From positions 1 to 29,148 of the forward strand of contig BBFS01000061.1 of assembly GCA_001313365.1 (NCBI GenBank): 29,148 bases of DNA, read 5' to 3'. Within the stretch, counting starts at the first letter, position 1. Each line of letters begins with the position of its first letter. The DNA is from Paenarthrobacter nitroguajacolicus JCM 14115. Its GTDB lineage: Bacteria > Actinomycetota > Actinomycetes > Actinomycetales > Micrococcaceae. A program made the position numbers and the translations under genes. The notes beneath the pieces are model-generated. The model was given only the letters and a program-made list of their open reading frames with translations. It did no database searches and was not told the origin of the DNA. Of this stretch, positions 1-7,362 are shown piece by piece.

Positions 1-781
1 GCAGCAGCCTGGCGGCTGTACGCCGGGTACGGGAGGCGGCAGCGCATCGCCGTCGAGCGCTGCCACAGCTACCGCCACCGCTACTGAAGGCGCGACGGCG
101 GCCGCGTCGCCATCCGCTACGAGCACCGTGACCCGTGCCTTGCAGAATGCGGAGTGGAGATCCCGGAGGAGACTCTTGGGCCTACCCGGGCGACGGTTCC
201 AACGGCCCCCCCAACGTGCTGGAAGCGTCCGGGGTGGTCCGTCGCGACATCAGTCCAGCTTTGGAACTTCCACCACCAAGGCCGAGGGCGTGCCGCTGAC
301 AGTGACCCTGACGCTCCTGGACAACGCGAACGGTTGCGCTCCTTTGGCCGGTGCCGCCGTGTACGCCTGGCACTGCGACAAAGACGGGAAGTACTCGCTT
401 TACGATTCAGGCATTGAGAATGAGAACTACCTTCGCGGCGTCCAGGAAGCCGACGCCAACGGGCAACTCACCTTCAGCACTATTTACCCCCCCGGTGCCT
501 ACAACGGCCGTTGGCCTCATATTCACTTCGAGGTATTTGAGTCCATGAGCAACACCTCGACCGCCGGACAGGTGCTCGCCGTCTCGCAGATAGCGCTCAC
601 TGAGACTGCCTGTAAGGAGGTTTACGCAACTTCCGGTTATGAGTCCAGCGCCCGAAACTTTCCGAACACTACCCTGACCTCGGACAACGTCTTTGGTGAC
701 GATGGAGGCATATACCAGCTGGCGACTATGTCCGGTTCCGTGGCTGGTGGTTACACGGCCGCGCTGAACGTCACCGTTTAG
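1..781 (+). CDS. Secreted intradiol ring-cleavage dioxygenase-like protein (5' partial, frame broken)
   Basis: The C-terminal part of a protocatechuate 3,4-dioxygenase beta-like protein; its start lies before the window. The first 120 bases encode a Gly/Ser/Ala/Thr-rich low-complexity stretch, as expected for a linker after a signal or lipoprotein segment, so an extracytoplasmic location is likely (inference). The catalytic domain shows the four iron-ligand positions of the family: Tyr in DGKYSLY, Tyr in PPGAYNG and both His in PHIHFEVF, plus the VYAWHCD strand. The frame must be switched near 120-135, 175 (GGGCC for GGGCCC) and 252 to join [16 protein letters not shown] and SSFGTSTTK. The run of seven C at 487 adds a proline to YPGAY. 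Such secreted proteins often have unknown substrates, so catechol cleavage itself is not shown. The stop is TAG at 779. Confidence 0.8.
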   Translation, partial: QQPGGCTPGTGGGSASPSSAATATATATEGATAAASPSATSTVTRALQNAEWRSRRRLLGLPGRRFQRPPQRAGSVRGGPSRHQSSFGTSTTKAEGVPLTVTLTLLDNANGCAPLAGAAVYAWHCDKDGKYSLYDSGIENENYLRGVQEADANGQLTFSTIYPPGAYNGRWPHIHFEVFESMSNTSTAGQVLAVSQIALTETACKEVYATSGYESSARNFPNTTLTSDNVFGDDGGIYQLATMSGSVAGGYTAALNVTV

Positions 782-820
782 GCCGTTCAGCTGCGAAAGC
801 AGGGCTAGACTCGGGGGGGC

Positions 821-2150
821 ATGCCTTCGAATGCCAGCGCAGCAGTTGACCACATCAAGGACCTGGGCGAGTACGTTTCGGCGTCTCCGTCGAGCTTCCA
901 CGCGGTGCATGAGGCTGCTCGGCGGCTTGACGCCGCAGGCTTCACCGCGTTGGATGAATTACAGCCCTGGGACGGCGGAGCAGGCAAGTGCTACATCATC
1001 CGTGACGGGGGCGCTCATCGCTTGGGTGACCCCCCCGAAAACGCCGGCCCCCACCACTGGTTTCAACATCCTCGGTGCACACACAGATTCGCCCTCGTTC
1101 AAACTCAAGCCGAAGCCGACCACCGGAAAATTCGGCTGGCTGCAGGCCGGGGTGGAGGTCTATGGCGGGCCTTTGCTTAACTCCTGGCTGGACCGTGAAT
1201 TGCAGCTGGCAGGCCGATTGGTACTTCGTGACGGCACTCAGCACCTGACCGCGACGGGTCCACTCCTTCGCTTCCCGCAGCTTGCCATTCATTTGGACCG
1301 CGGCGTCAACGACAACGGGCTCCACCTGTCCAAGCAACAGCATATGAACCTATCTTCGGCCAGGGCGACCCCCCCGCCGGAGAGGACCTCTTGGGACTGC
1401 TCGCCTCACGTGTGGAAGGCATCACCGTTGATGCTGCGGACATCGGTGGTTACGACGTCGTAGTGGCGGACACGCAGGCACCGGCAGTTTTCGGGGGGCC
1501 AAGGGTGAGTTCTTCGCCTCAGGCCGCTTGGACAACCTTTCATCCACGCACGCGGGCCTGGTGGCGCTGATAGCGCATGCGTCCTCTGTGCCGACAACTG
1601 GTCCCATCGCGGTCCTGGCGGCGTTCGATCATGAGGAGATCGGCTCCAACTCGCGCTCCGGTGCCTGTGGACCCATCCTCGAGGACGTTTTGGTGCGCAT
1701 CTCCGACGGCTGGGTGCGTCGGTGAGTCAAAGGCGGCAGGCCATGGCGGCGTCGTTCTGTGTTTCTGCGGACGCCGGCCACGCCGTCCACCCGAACTACG
1801 TGGAGAAGCACGATCCCGCGAACAGGCCGGTGCTGAACGGGGGGGGCCCGCTGCTCAAAATCAATGCCAACCAGCGTTACGCGACCGACGCTACGGGTGC
1901 GGCTTTGTGGGCCCGTCTCTGCGATGAGTCCGGTGTTCCGTATCAAGAGTACGTTTCCAACAACGATCTCCCATGTGGTTCCACCATCGGGCCCCTGACT
2001 GCTACCCGCCTCGGCATCCGAACGGTGGACGTGGGTATCCCGCTGCTGTCCATGCACTCTGCGCGGGAGCTGTGCGGCGTGGAGGACGCGAAGAGTCTGG
2101 CGACTGTAGCTGAGCAGTTCTTCCGGGCAGCGGTCCAGGCAGAAGCCTAA
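821..2150 (+). CDS. apeB: M18 family aminopeptidase (aspartyl aminopeptidase type), frame broken
   Basis: A zinc-dependent cytosolic aminopeptidase that removes N-terminal, mainly acidic, residues from peptides. It starts at ATG 821 ([19 protein letters not shown]) just behind a G-run that can serve as Shine-Dalgarno. Metal-site motifs of M18 are all present in order: AHTDSP near 1080, GRLDNLS near 1526, DHEEIGS near 1630 and SMHSARE near 2052, with the conserved HPNYVEKHD and INANQRYAT segments between. The reconstructed protein is about 440 residues, normal for the family. The frame must be changed near 1012 (GGGGG), 1350 (AACCT, one C lost), 1492 (GGGGGG) and 1728. The run of eight G at 1839 turns the usual LNGGP into LNGGGP. 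All breaks lie in G/C runs or fit single-base loss, so I read the gene as intact in the organism. It stands alone, ending with TAA at 2148. Confidence 0.9.
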
Positions 2151-2174
2151 AGCAGTCATTTCAGGGGTATTACA

Positions 2175-2196
2175 AAAGTTTCCTATAGGAAACTTT
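2175..2196. promoter_or_regulatory. Perfect 22-bp palindrome, candidate operator before gabP
   Basis: AAAGTTTCCTA is followed directly by its exact reverse complement. There is no loop, which suits a dimeric regulator site better than an RNA hairpin, and no T-run follows. It lies 24 bases after the aminopeptidase stop and about 165 bases before the permease start, so it most likely controls the permease. No regulator gene adjoins it, and the regulator family is unknown. Confidence 0.55.
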
Positions 2197-2280
2197 GGAT
2201 TCCTCAAGGTTTACATTTTGTGCACCCTTCTTTTTTCATCACGCGCAATTTGTTCAGCTGCACAGGATGCGCGTCGGTGT

Positions 2281-2302
2281 AGGAGGTTAACGTGAATTAG
2301 TC
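2281..2302 (+). promoter_or_regulatory. Strong Shine-Dalgarno with a two-codon mini-ORF in the gabP leader
   Basis: AGGAGG at 2281-2286 is a better ribosome site than the one before the assigned gabP start. It is followed at normal spacing by GTG AAT TAG (2292-2300). ATG 2303 then opens in frame with gabP and would add 20 residues. A single base error here could make this the true gabP start, or it may be a leader element. Confidence 0.3.
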
Positions 2303-2362
2303 ATGTGGCCCGTGGCACACCACTGCGGCCAACCTCAAAACCTAAAAGGACGGCGCCGATCC

Positions 2363-3776
2363 ATGCACGCTGACCAACAGCTTTCAAAGTCCCTAAAACC
2401 CAGACACTTGTCCATGATCGCCATCGCCGGCGTCATCGGGGCAGGCCTGTTCGTTGGGTCCGGGGGGGCCGCTATCCAGCAGGCGGGACCGGGCATCCTG
2501 GTGGCCTACCTTGCTGCCGGCCTCGTGGTCATCCTCGTCATGCGCATGCTTGGTGAGATGGCTGCAGCCAACCCTGAGACCGGTTCGTTCTCCACCTATG
2601 CTGACAAGGCGTTGGGCCGTTGGGCCGGATTCAGCATTGGCTGGCTCTACGCCTGGTTCTGGATCATCGTGCTCGGCATCGAAGCCACTGCCGGTGCGGC
2701 CATCATGCATCGCTGGGTGCCGGGCGTTGACCAATGGGTGTGGGCGCTCATTCTCATGGTGCTCCTCACGCTGACCAACCTCGGCTCAGTGAAGTCCTAC
2801 GGCGAGTTCGAATTCTGGTTCGCGTCCATCAAGGTAGCGGCAATCGTCATCTTCCTGCTGGCCGGAATCGTCGCCATCCTCGGCTTCATGCCGGGCGTCT
2901 CAGCGCCGGGCGTAGCCAATCTGCTGGAGCAGGGCGGCTTCATGCCCAACGGTCCCGGCGCAGTCCTCGCGGGCATCCTCGTGGTGGTGTTCTCCTTCTT
3001 CGGCGCGGAGATCGCAACCATTGCTGCCGGTGAATCCGAGAACCCGGTGGACGCCGTCAAGAAGGCCGTGAAGTCCACTGTGTGGCGCATCCTGATCTTC
3101 TACATCGGCTCCATTGCCATCGTGGTGACCTTGCTGCCCTGGAATGACGCCTCCGTCGCCAAGAGCCCGTACGTTGCTGTCATCGAGCTCTACGGAATCC
3201 CGGGTGCCGGCACCATCATGGACATTGTTGTCCTCACGTCGGTGCTCTCCTGCCTGAACTCGGGCCTGTACACCGCCAGCCGCATGCTGTTCTCGCTCTC
3301 GCAGCGCGGCGACGCTCCCAAGTCCTGGATGAAGATCTCCAAGCGTGGCGTGCCTGCCGCGGCAGTGCTCGCTTCCACCGTGGTTGGATTCCTCACCGTC
3401 GGAGCGAACTACATTGCCCCCGAACTCGGTGTTCCTGTTCCTCGTGAACACCTCAGGTGCCATCGCGTTGTTCGTCTGGCTGGTCATCGCGACCTCGCAG
3501 CTCATTCTGCGCAGGCGAATGGGCGCGGCAGCCAAGGATCTCGACCTCAAGATGTGGTTCTTCCCGTACCTCACGTGGATTGCGATTGGCGCCATCGTGG
3601 CACTCATCATCGGTATGGTCATCATCGAATCCACCCGTGAATCGCTGTTCCTATCGCTGGCCCTGGCAGCCGTTGTGGTGGGCATCGGCGTGCTTCGCTA
3701 CCGCAATAAGGGCAACACGCCCGCCACTCCGGTGCTTGGCGGGGGGGAAGCCGAGCGCGCCAAGATCGGTTCCTGA
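2363..3776 (+). CDS. gabP: Amino acid permease, GABA permease type (APC superfamily), one frame break
   Basis: An inner-membrane amino acid/proton symporter of the APC superfamily, closest by motif to GabP (gamma-aminobutyrate). ATG 2363 begins MHADQQLSKSLKPRHLSM; AAAAGGA lies 12 bases upstream. The first helix carries the family signature GVIGAGLFVGSG, followed by GEMAAANPETGSFSTYA, the TM3-5 block and FFGAEIATIAAGESENP near 3000. About twelve hydrophobic segments are visible in roughly 470 residues, the usual size. The frame breaks near 3417, where CCCCC replaces CCCC; restoring it gives NYIAPNSVFLFLVNTSG. The seven-G run at 2461 inserts an extra glycine in VGSG-AAI. Substrate choice between GABA and related amino acids cannot be settled from sequence. 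A strong terminator follows. Confidence 0.9.
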
Positions 3777-3796
3777 CCCCCGTCGCGTTTTCTGCA

Positions 3797-3840
3797 ACGG
3801 GGACAGCCGCCGTCAATGCTCGACGGCGGCTGTCCCGTTT
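3797..3840 (+). terminator. Intrinsic terminator after gabP
   Basis: A 15-bp stem GGGACAGCCGCCGTC (3800-3814) pairs with its complement at 3822-3836 around a 7-base loop and runs into CGTTTCGCTTT. The flanking AAC and GTT extend it except for one extra G on the left arm, again in a G-run. It could also end the small gene converging from the right. Confidence 0.85.
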
Positions 3841-3844
3841 CGCT

Positions 3845-3990
3845 TTATGGTTCGGCTTGGCCGTTGCGTTTCTTGTCGGCCTGCAGGATGCCGTCGCGTA
3901 CGCCCGCACGGATCACAAAGTACAAGAAATAGAGGCGATCGCGGAGAATACAACCGTCAGGACCAGGGCGTTCAGAGGTGTGGCATCCAT
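3845..3990 (-). CDS. Small single-span membrane protein (about 48 aa), frame broken
   Basis: Reading the minus strand from ATG 3990 gives MDATPLNALVLTVVFSAIA. A one-base shift near 3932 then gives YFLYFVIRAGVRDGILQADKKRNGQAEP and a TAA at 3845. One hydrophobic helix is followed by a basic, hydrophilic tail. A G-run that could act as Shine-Dalgarno precedes the start. I know similar short membrane proteins from Arthrobacter relatives but no function. It converges on gabP and is divergent from the tRNA-Leu gene. Confidence 0.6.
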
Positions 3991-4109
3991 GGCCCCCCCA
4001 ACTAGTGGGACTCTATCCCGGCAACAGGAATCCACGGATTGCCGTTCTTCGTGTTAGTGTTTTTGACGCTGTCAAGGAGAATAACGAAACACGTTCTCCT
4101 GATCACCTT

Positions 4110-4194
4110 GCGCGGGTGGCGGAATGGCAGACGCGCTAGCTTGAGGTGCTAGTCCTCGAAAGGGGGTGGGGGTTCAAGTCCCCCCCTCCGCGCA
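4110..4194 (+). tRNA. tRNA-Leu (anticodon GAG)
   Basis: The acceptor arm GCGCGGG (4110-4116) pairs with TCCGCGC (4187-4193), with discriminator A at 4194. The D arm holds GGCGGAATGGCAGACGC. The anticodon stem CTAGC/GCTAG encloses TTGAGGT, giving anticodon GAG (reads CUC/CUU). A long variable arm, as in class II tRNAs, precedes the T arm GGGGG-TTCAAGT-CCCCC. The C-run after the T loop is seven bases, two more than the structure allows, which points to a sequence error. CCA is not encoded; CAA follows. Confidence 0.95.
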
Positions 4195-4199
4195 CAAAG

Positions 4200-4233
4200 A
4201 AACCCCCCCGGAAGTCGATCTTCCGGGGGTTTT
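4200..4233 (+). terminator. Intrinsic terminator after tRNA-Leu
   Basis: Starts six bases after the tRNA. CCCCCGGAAG pairs with CTTCCGGGGG around TCGAT and is followed by TTTTG. The left C-run is written as seven and the right G-run as five, although arms of a terminator should match; this is an internal sign of inflated runs. Confidence 0.85.
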
Positions 4234-4259
4234 GTCGTTCGTGGGCCTGCTTCCGGGCC

Positions 4260-4604
4260 TCAGCCGCCGGTCCGCGGTGCAAACATTATGACGCCCACCC
4301 CCCCAACAAGGCAGATGGCGGCGCCGATGACGTCCCAACGGTCCGGCCTGAAGCCATCCATGAGCATTCCCCCCCATGCAAGCGAGCCGGCGATGAATAC
4401 GCCGCCGTAGGCCGCGAGGACGCGTCCAAAGTGGGCGTCCGGTTGGAAGGCCGCGAAAAAGCCGTAGATGCCCAATGCGGCGACGCCGAGTCCTGCCCAC
4501 CACCAGGCTTTGCCTTCGCGCACAGACTGCCAGATCAGCCAGGCGCCGCCGATCTCTGCGACGGCGGCCAAAACGAACAGAATGATGGACTTCAGGACGG
4601 TCAT
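4260..4604 (-). CDS. YnfA/UPF0060 family small membrane protein
   Basis: A 114-residue integral membrane protein of the YnfA (UPF0060) family, related to small-multidrug-resistance transporters; the physiological substrate is unknown. Four hydrophobic helices are visible. Family landmarks are [17 protein letters not shown] near the N-terminus, [18 protein letters not shown] in the middle and [13 protein letters not shown] near residue 85. Length is normal. Seven-base runs at 4298 and 4369 add one glycine each (VGGVG, WGGM) but keep the frame. The gene points towards the tRNA-Leu terminator and has its own promoter region to the right, back to back with the rpsF leader. Confidence 0.9.
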   Translation of the reverse strand: MTVLKSIILFVLAAVAEIGGAWLIWQSVREGKAWWWAGLGVAALGIYGFFAAFQPDAHFGRVLAAYGGVFIAGSLAWGGMLMDGFRPDRWDVIGAAICLVGGVGVIMFAPRTGG

Positions 4605-4792
4605 AACCCCAGTATTCCGTGCTGCGATGCCAGGTTATCCACATACGTAACCTGACCGGTTCCGGCCGACTACCCCCCCGCCGAATAGCTTTGAGTGCAG
4701 GAGATGCACTAAGATATTGAAGTCTGTGTTACGCCTCTTGCCGTGTTTTGCGGCCGGGGGAGCGCCAACGCAGCATCGCAAATGAACCTCCT

Positions 4793-4811
4793 GTTACGGA
4801 AATACCGTAAC
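4793..4811 (+). promoter_or_regulatory. Hairpin in the rpsF leader, candidate S6:S18 feedback site
   Basis: GTTACGG and CCGTAAC form a 7-bp stem around AAATA, 11 bases before the rpsF Shine-Dalgarno. In other bacteria the S6:S18 complex binds an rpsF leader structure exposing CCG. Here the CCG lies at the loop side of the stem. The match to the known motif is suggestive only; a plain operator or chance stem is possible. Confidence 0.35.
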
Positions 4812-4840
4812 CGCTTAGCCCAAAGGAGGTGGGTTCACAT

Positions 4841-5146
4841 ATGCGTCCTTACGAATTGATGGTAATCATCGACCCCGAGGTCGAAGAGCGTACCGTAGAG
4901 TCGTCGCTTCAGAAGTTCCTCAATGTCATCACCACCGATGGTGGAACCATCGAAAAGGTAGACATCTGGGGCCGTCGCCGTCTGGCGTACGACATCAAGA
5001 AGAAGTCCGAAGGTATCTACGCCGTGGTGAACTTCACCGCAGCACCGGCTACCGCCAAGGAACTTGATCGCCAGCTGTCTCTCAACGAGACGATCATGCG
5101 CACCAAGATCATCCGCCCTGAAGACCAGAAGGTCGTTGCTGAGTAA
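4841..5146 (+). CDS. rpsF: 30S ribosomal protein S6
   Basis: A complete 101-residue S6, a platform protein of the small subunit that binds 16S rRNA with S18. ATG 4841 is chosen over GTG 4829 because AAAGGAGGTG at 4822-4831 stands at ideal distance and the family begins [12 protein letters not shown]. Conserved segments include [22 protein letters not shown] and the C-terminal [11 protein letters not shown]. No seven-base run falls inside and the frame is unbroken. First gene of rpsF-ssb-rpsR-rplI, with 56 bases to ssb. Confidence 0.98.
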   Translation: MRPYELMVIIDPEVEERTVESSLQKFLNVITTDGGTIEKVDIWGRRRLAYDIKKKSEGIYAVVNFTAAPATAKELDRQLSLNETIMRTKIIRPEDQKVVAE

Positions 5147-5202
5147 TCAGCCCCCCCTTCCAGATCTTTACCCCCCCGAAGGAACGAACAAGGAGGCAGT
5201 AG

Positions 5203-5793
5203 ATGGCAGGCGAAACCACTATTACGGTCATCGGTAATCTCACCAATGACCCCCCCGAGCTGCGGTTCACCCCCGTCTGGCTCAGCAGTAGCGAACTTCA
5301 CCATCGCTTCTACTCCCCCCCGGACCTTTGACCGCCAGTCCAATGAGTGGAAGGACGGGGGAAACCCTGTTCCTCCGCGCATCGGTATGGCGCGAAGCAG
5401 CCGAGAACGTGGCCGAGTCCCTCACCAAGGTATGCGCGTCATCGTTTCAGGCCGTTTGAAGAGCCGTTCTTACGAAACTAAAGAAGGCGAGAAGCGCACC
5501 GTAATCGAGCTTGAGGTCGATGAAATCGGCCCGAGCCTGCGTTACGCAAACGCCAAGGTCAACCGTACCCAGCGCTCCGGCGGCGGGCAGGGTGGCTTCG
5601 GTGGCGGTAACGCCGGTAATTCCGGTGGCTTCGGAGGTGGCGCTCCTGGTGGAAACCAGGGCGGCGGCAACTCCGGTGGAACCTGGGGGCGGCAACCAGC
5701 CCGCACAACAGCAGGATGACCCTTGGGCTACGCCCGGTGTCAGCAACGCTGGCGGCTGGGGGCAACGGCCCGGATTCCGAACCTCCCTTCTAA
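5203..5793 (+). CDS. ssb: Single-stranded DNA-binding protein, frame broken
   Basis: SSB coats single-stranded DNA in replication, repair and recombination. AAGGAGG at 5190-5196 precedes ATG 5203 (MAGETTITVIGNLTNDPELRFT). The OB fold follows ([54 protein letters not shown]), then a Gly-rich linker and the acidic tip DSEPPF before TAA 5791, the usual partner-binding tail. Frame corrections are needed near 5271 (CCCCC), 5357 (GGGGG), 5429 (AAGGT for AAGGGT), 5686 and 5759 (GGGGG). Seven-C runs at 5250 and 5316 each add one proline in otherwise conserved sequence. All errors fall in G/C runs, so the gene is surely functional in the organism. Confidence 0.95.
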
Positions 5794-5876
5794 ACACCAA
5801 ATAAACGTCCGACGCCGGACGCTTGCCGGAAGAGCCGAAAGGCACCATGGCGACAACCGCCGTCGAACACCACCAT

Positions 5877-5898
5877 CCCGTGGATCAATATCCACGGG
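5877..5898 (+). promoter_or_regulatory. Stem-loop between ssb and rpsR
   Basis: CCCGTGGAT (5877-5885) pairs perfectly with ATCCACGGG (5890-5898) around CAAT. It lies 23 bases before the rpsR start, next to its AGGAG ribosome site, with no T-run after it. It may modulate rpsR translation, stabilise the mRNA or attenuate transcription; none is shown. Confidence 0.5.
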
Positions 5899-5921
5899 CT
5901 CCATAGAATAGGAGCTCCACG

Positions 5922-6161
5922 ATGGCTAAGGCTGAACTCCGTAAGCCCAAACCAAAGTCCAACCCCTTGAAGGCCGCTGACATCACTGTCATCGACTACA
6001 AGGACGTAGCATTGCTGCGCAAGTTCATCTCTGACCGCGGAAAGATCCGCGCTCGTCGCGTCACTGGCGTTACCGTTCAGGAACAGCGCAAGATCGCCCA
6101 GGCAATCAAGAACGCCCGCGAAGTTGCTCTGCTGCCTTACTCCGGCGCTGGCCGCGGCTAA
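5922..6161 (+). CDS. rpsR: 30S ribosomal protein S18
   Basis: A complete 79-residue S18, partner of S6 on the small-subunit platform. ATG 5922 follows AGGAG at 5911. The core [26 protein letters not shown] and [21 protein letters not shown] is the S18 signature. There is no cysteine, so this is a zinc-free form. Basic N-terminus ([14 protein letters not shown]) and length are typical. It is followed by rplI after 18 bases. Confidence 0.97.
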   Translation: MAKAELRKPKPKSNPLKAADITVIDYKDVALLRKFISDRGKIRARRVTGVTVQEQRKIAQAIKNAREVALLPYSGAGRG

Positions 6162-6179
6162 GGGAAGGGATTAACTAAC

Positions 6180-6634
6180 ATGGCAAAGCTCATTCTGACC
6201 CACGAAGTAACCGGTCTCGGTGCTGCTGGCGATGTCGTCGAGGTGAAGGACGGTTACGCACGTAACTTCCTGCTGCCCCCCCGCGGCTTCGCTCTGACCT
6301 GGAGCAAGGGTGGCGAGAAGCAGGTTGAGTCCATCAAGCTGCTCGCGCCGCTCGTGCGCACGCTTCTGTTGAAGCTGCACAGGCACAGGCCCAGGCTCTG
6401 TCCTCCAAGAAGGTCAAGCTCGAGGTGAAGGCCGGCGAGTCCGGTCGTCTCTTCGGCACCGTCAAGCCTGCTGATGTCGCTGCTGCTGTTGAGGCCGCTG
6501 GCCTCGGCGCCATCGACAAGCGCAACGTTGAATTGCCGAACCACATCAAGTCTGTCGGTTCGTACACGGCTAACGTTCGCCTGCACGAGGATGTTTCTGC
6601 TGTCATCGACCTCGAGGTCGTAGCCAGCAAGTAG
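6180..6634 (+). CDS. rplI: 50S ribosomal protein L9, one frame break
   Basis: L9 binds domain V of 23S rRNA and affects frame maintenance. ATG 6180 lies behind AAGGGAAGGGA. The N-domain reads [37 protein letters not shown]; the seven-C run at 6276 inserts a second proline into the invariant LLPRG. The frame breaks near 6342, where AAGCT stands for AAGGCT; restoring one base gives [23 protein letters not shown] and joins the C-domain ([21 protein letters not shown] to VVASK). The restored length is about 150 residues, normal. Last gene of the operon, followed by a terminator. Confidence 0.96.
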
Positions 6635-6652
6635 TCTCTGACTGCATCTGAA

Positions 6653-6694
6653 GGCCCCCGCTACCGGATTCCGGCGGCGGGGGGGGTCTTTTTT
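6653..6694 (+). terminator. Intrinsic terminator of the rpsF-rplI operon
   Basis: A GC-rich stem built from GGCCCCCGCTACCGG and CCGGCGGCGGGGG, with a short ATT loop, followed by TCTTTTTTCTTT. The right G-run is eight bases against five C on the left. Confidence 0.85.
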
Positions 6695-6698
6695 CTTT

Positions 6699-6763
6699 GC
6701 GCCGAGTTGGCACTTAACACCAATGTTGGCGCTCAACATCGGTGTGAAATGCCATCTCGGCGC
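6699..6763. repeat. 30-bp imperfect inverted repeat with 5-base loop
   Basis: The arms 6699-6728 and 6734-6763 match at 26 of 30 positions around GCGCT; both outer ends read GCGCCGAG. It lies between the converging rplI and DUF1801 genes, just past the rplI terminator. No T-run follows on either strand, so it is not an ordinary terminator. No second copy was seen in this window. It may be a dispersed palindromic element, a cruciform site or an mRNA-stabilising structure. Confidence 0.75.
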
Positions 6764-6767
6764 GAGA

Positions 6768-7190
6768 TTATGGCGTGTGGAACTCCTCCATCACGTGCTT
6801 GTACCCGGCGCGGATCATTTCGGCCAGGGTGTCGCGGTCCACGTCGTCCAGCTTGTTCACATAAAGGCACGCGGCACTGGCCTTGTGCTTGCCAAGTTCC
6901 GGGAGCAGACGGTCTGCGTCGGGACCTTCGGTAAGGCCGTACAGCACCAGGCTGGCCTTGCGCGGTGAAAATCCGACGGCGGCGGCGTCGCCTTCGCGGC
7001 CGCTGTCGTACTTGTAGTGATAGCTGCCGAAGCCGACGATCGACGGCCCCCACATGACGGCTTCCTTGCCGGTGATGTCGCGCATCATTTCCAGCAGTTC
7101 AAAGCCGTCCTCGCGCCGCTTCGGGTTCTCCACGGCGGCCAGGAATTCTTCCACGGAGACGTCCGTGGGCTGGGTCTTGTTCTCTGCCAT
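6768..7190 (-). CDS. DUF1801 domain protein (YdhG-like)
   Basis: A complete 140-residue protein beginning MAENKTQPTDVSVEEFLAAV at ATG 7190. The DUF1801 core is clear: RREDGFELLEMMRDITGKEAVMWG, then PSIVGFGSYHYKYDSGREGDAAAVGFSPRK and LLPELGKHKASAACLYVNKLDDVD. Molecular function of the family is not established; the fold resembles frataxin/YdhG-type small domains. No good ribosome site is visible. The gene converges on rplI and is the first of two DUF1801 genes in the window (see 10479). Confidence 0.88.
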   Translation of the reverse strand: MAENKTQPTDVSVEEFLAAVENPKRREDGFELLEMMRDITGKEAVMWGPSIVGFGSYHYKYDSGREGDAAAVGFSPRKASLVLYGLTEGPDADRLLPELGKHKASAACLYVNKLDDVDRDTLAEMIRAGYKHVMEEFHTP

Positions 7191-7362
7191 AGGGGTAGTT
7201 TGGCAGACGCGGGACGGGTGCGTCAGCAGAAAAAATCGGCCAGCATTCCGGGCGACGCCATGGTGGAGGACCGGTGAGGGGGGGCAGTTTCCATGCCGGA
7301 GCGGCTCAGTGGCTGATCGGCAGCGGCCGGAACGAGGCCCTCCGAGCAGCCGCAATTGCCCG

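Noticed and set aside
7191..7362. Possible small gene between DUF1801 and the membrane protein
   Set aside because: The stretch has no start with ribosome site and no recognisable peptide; I see nothing in it.
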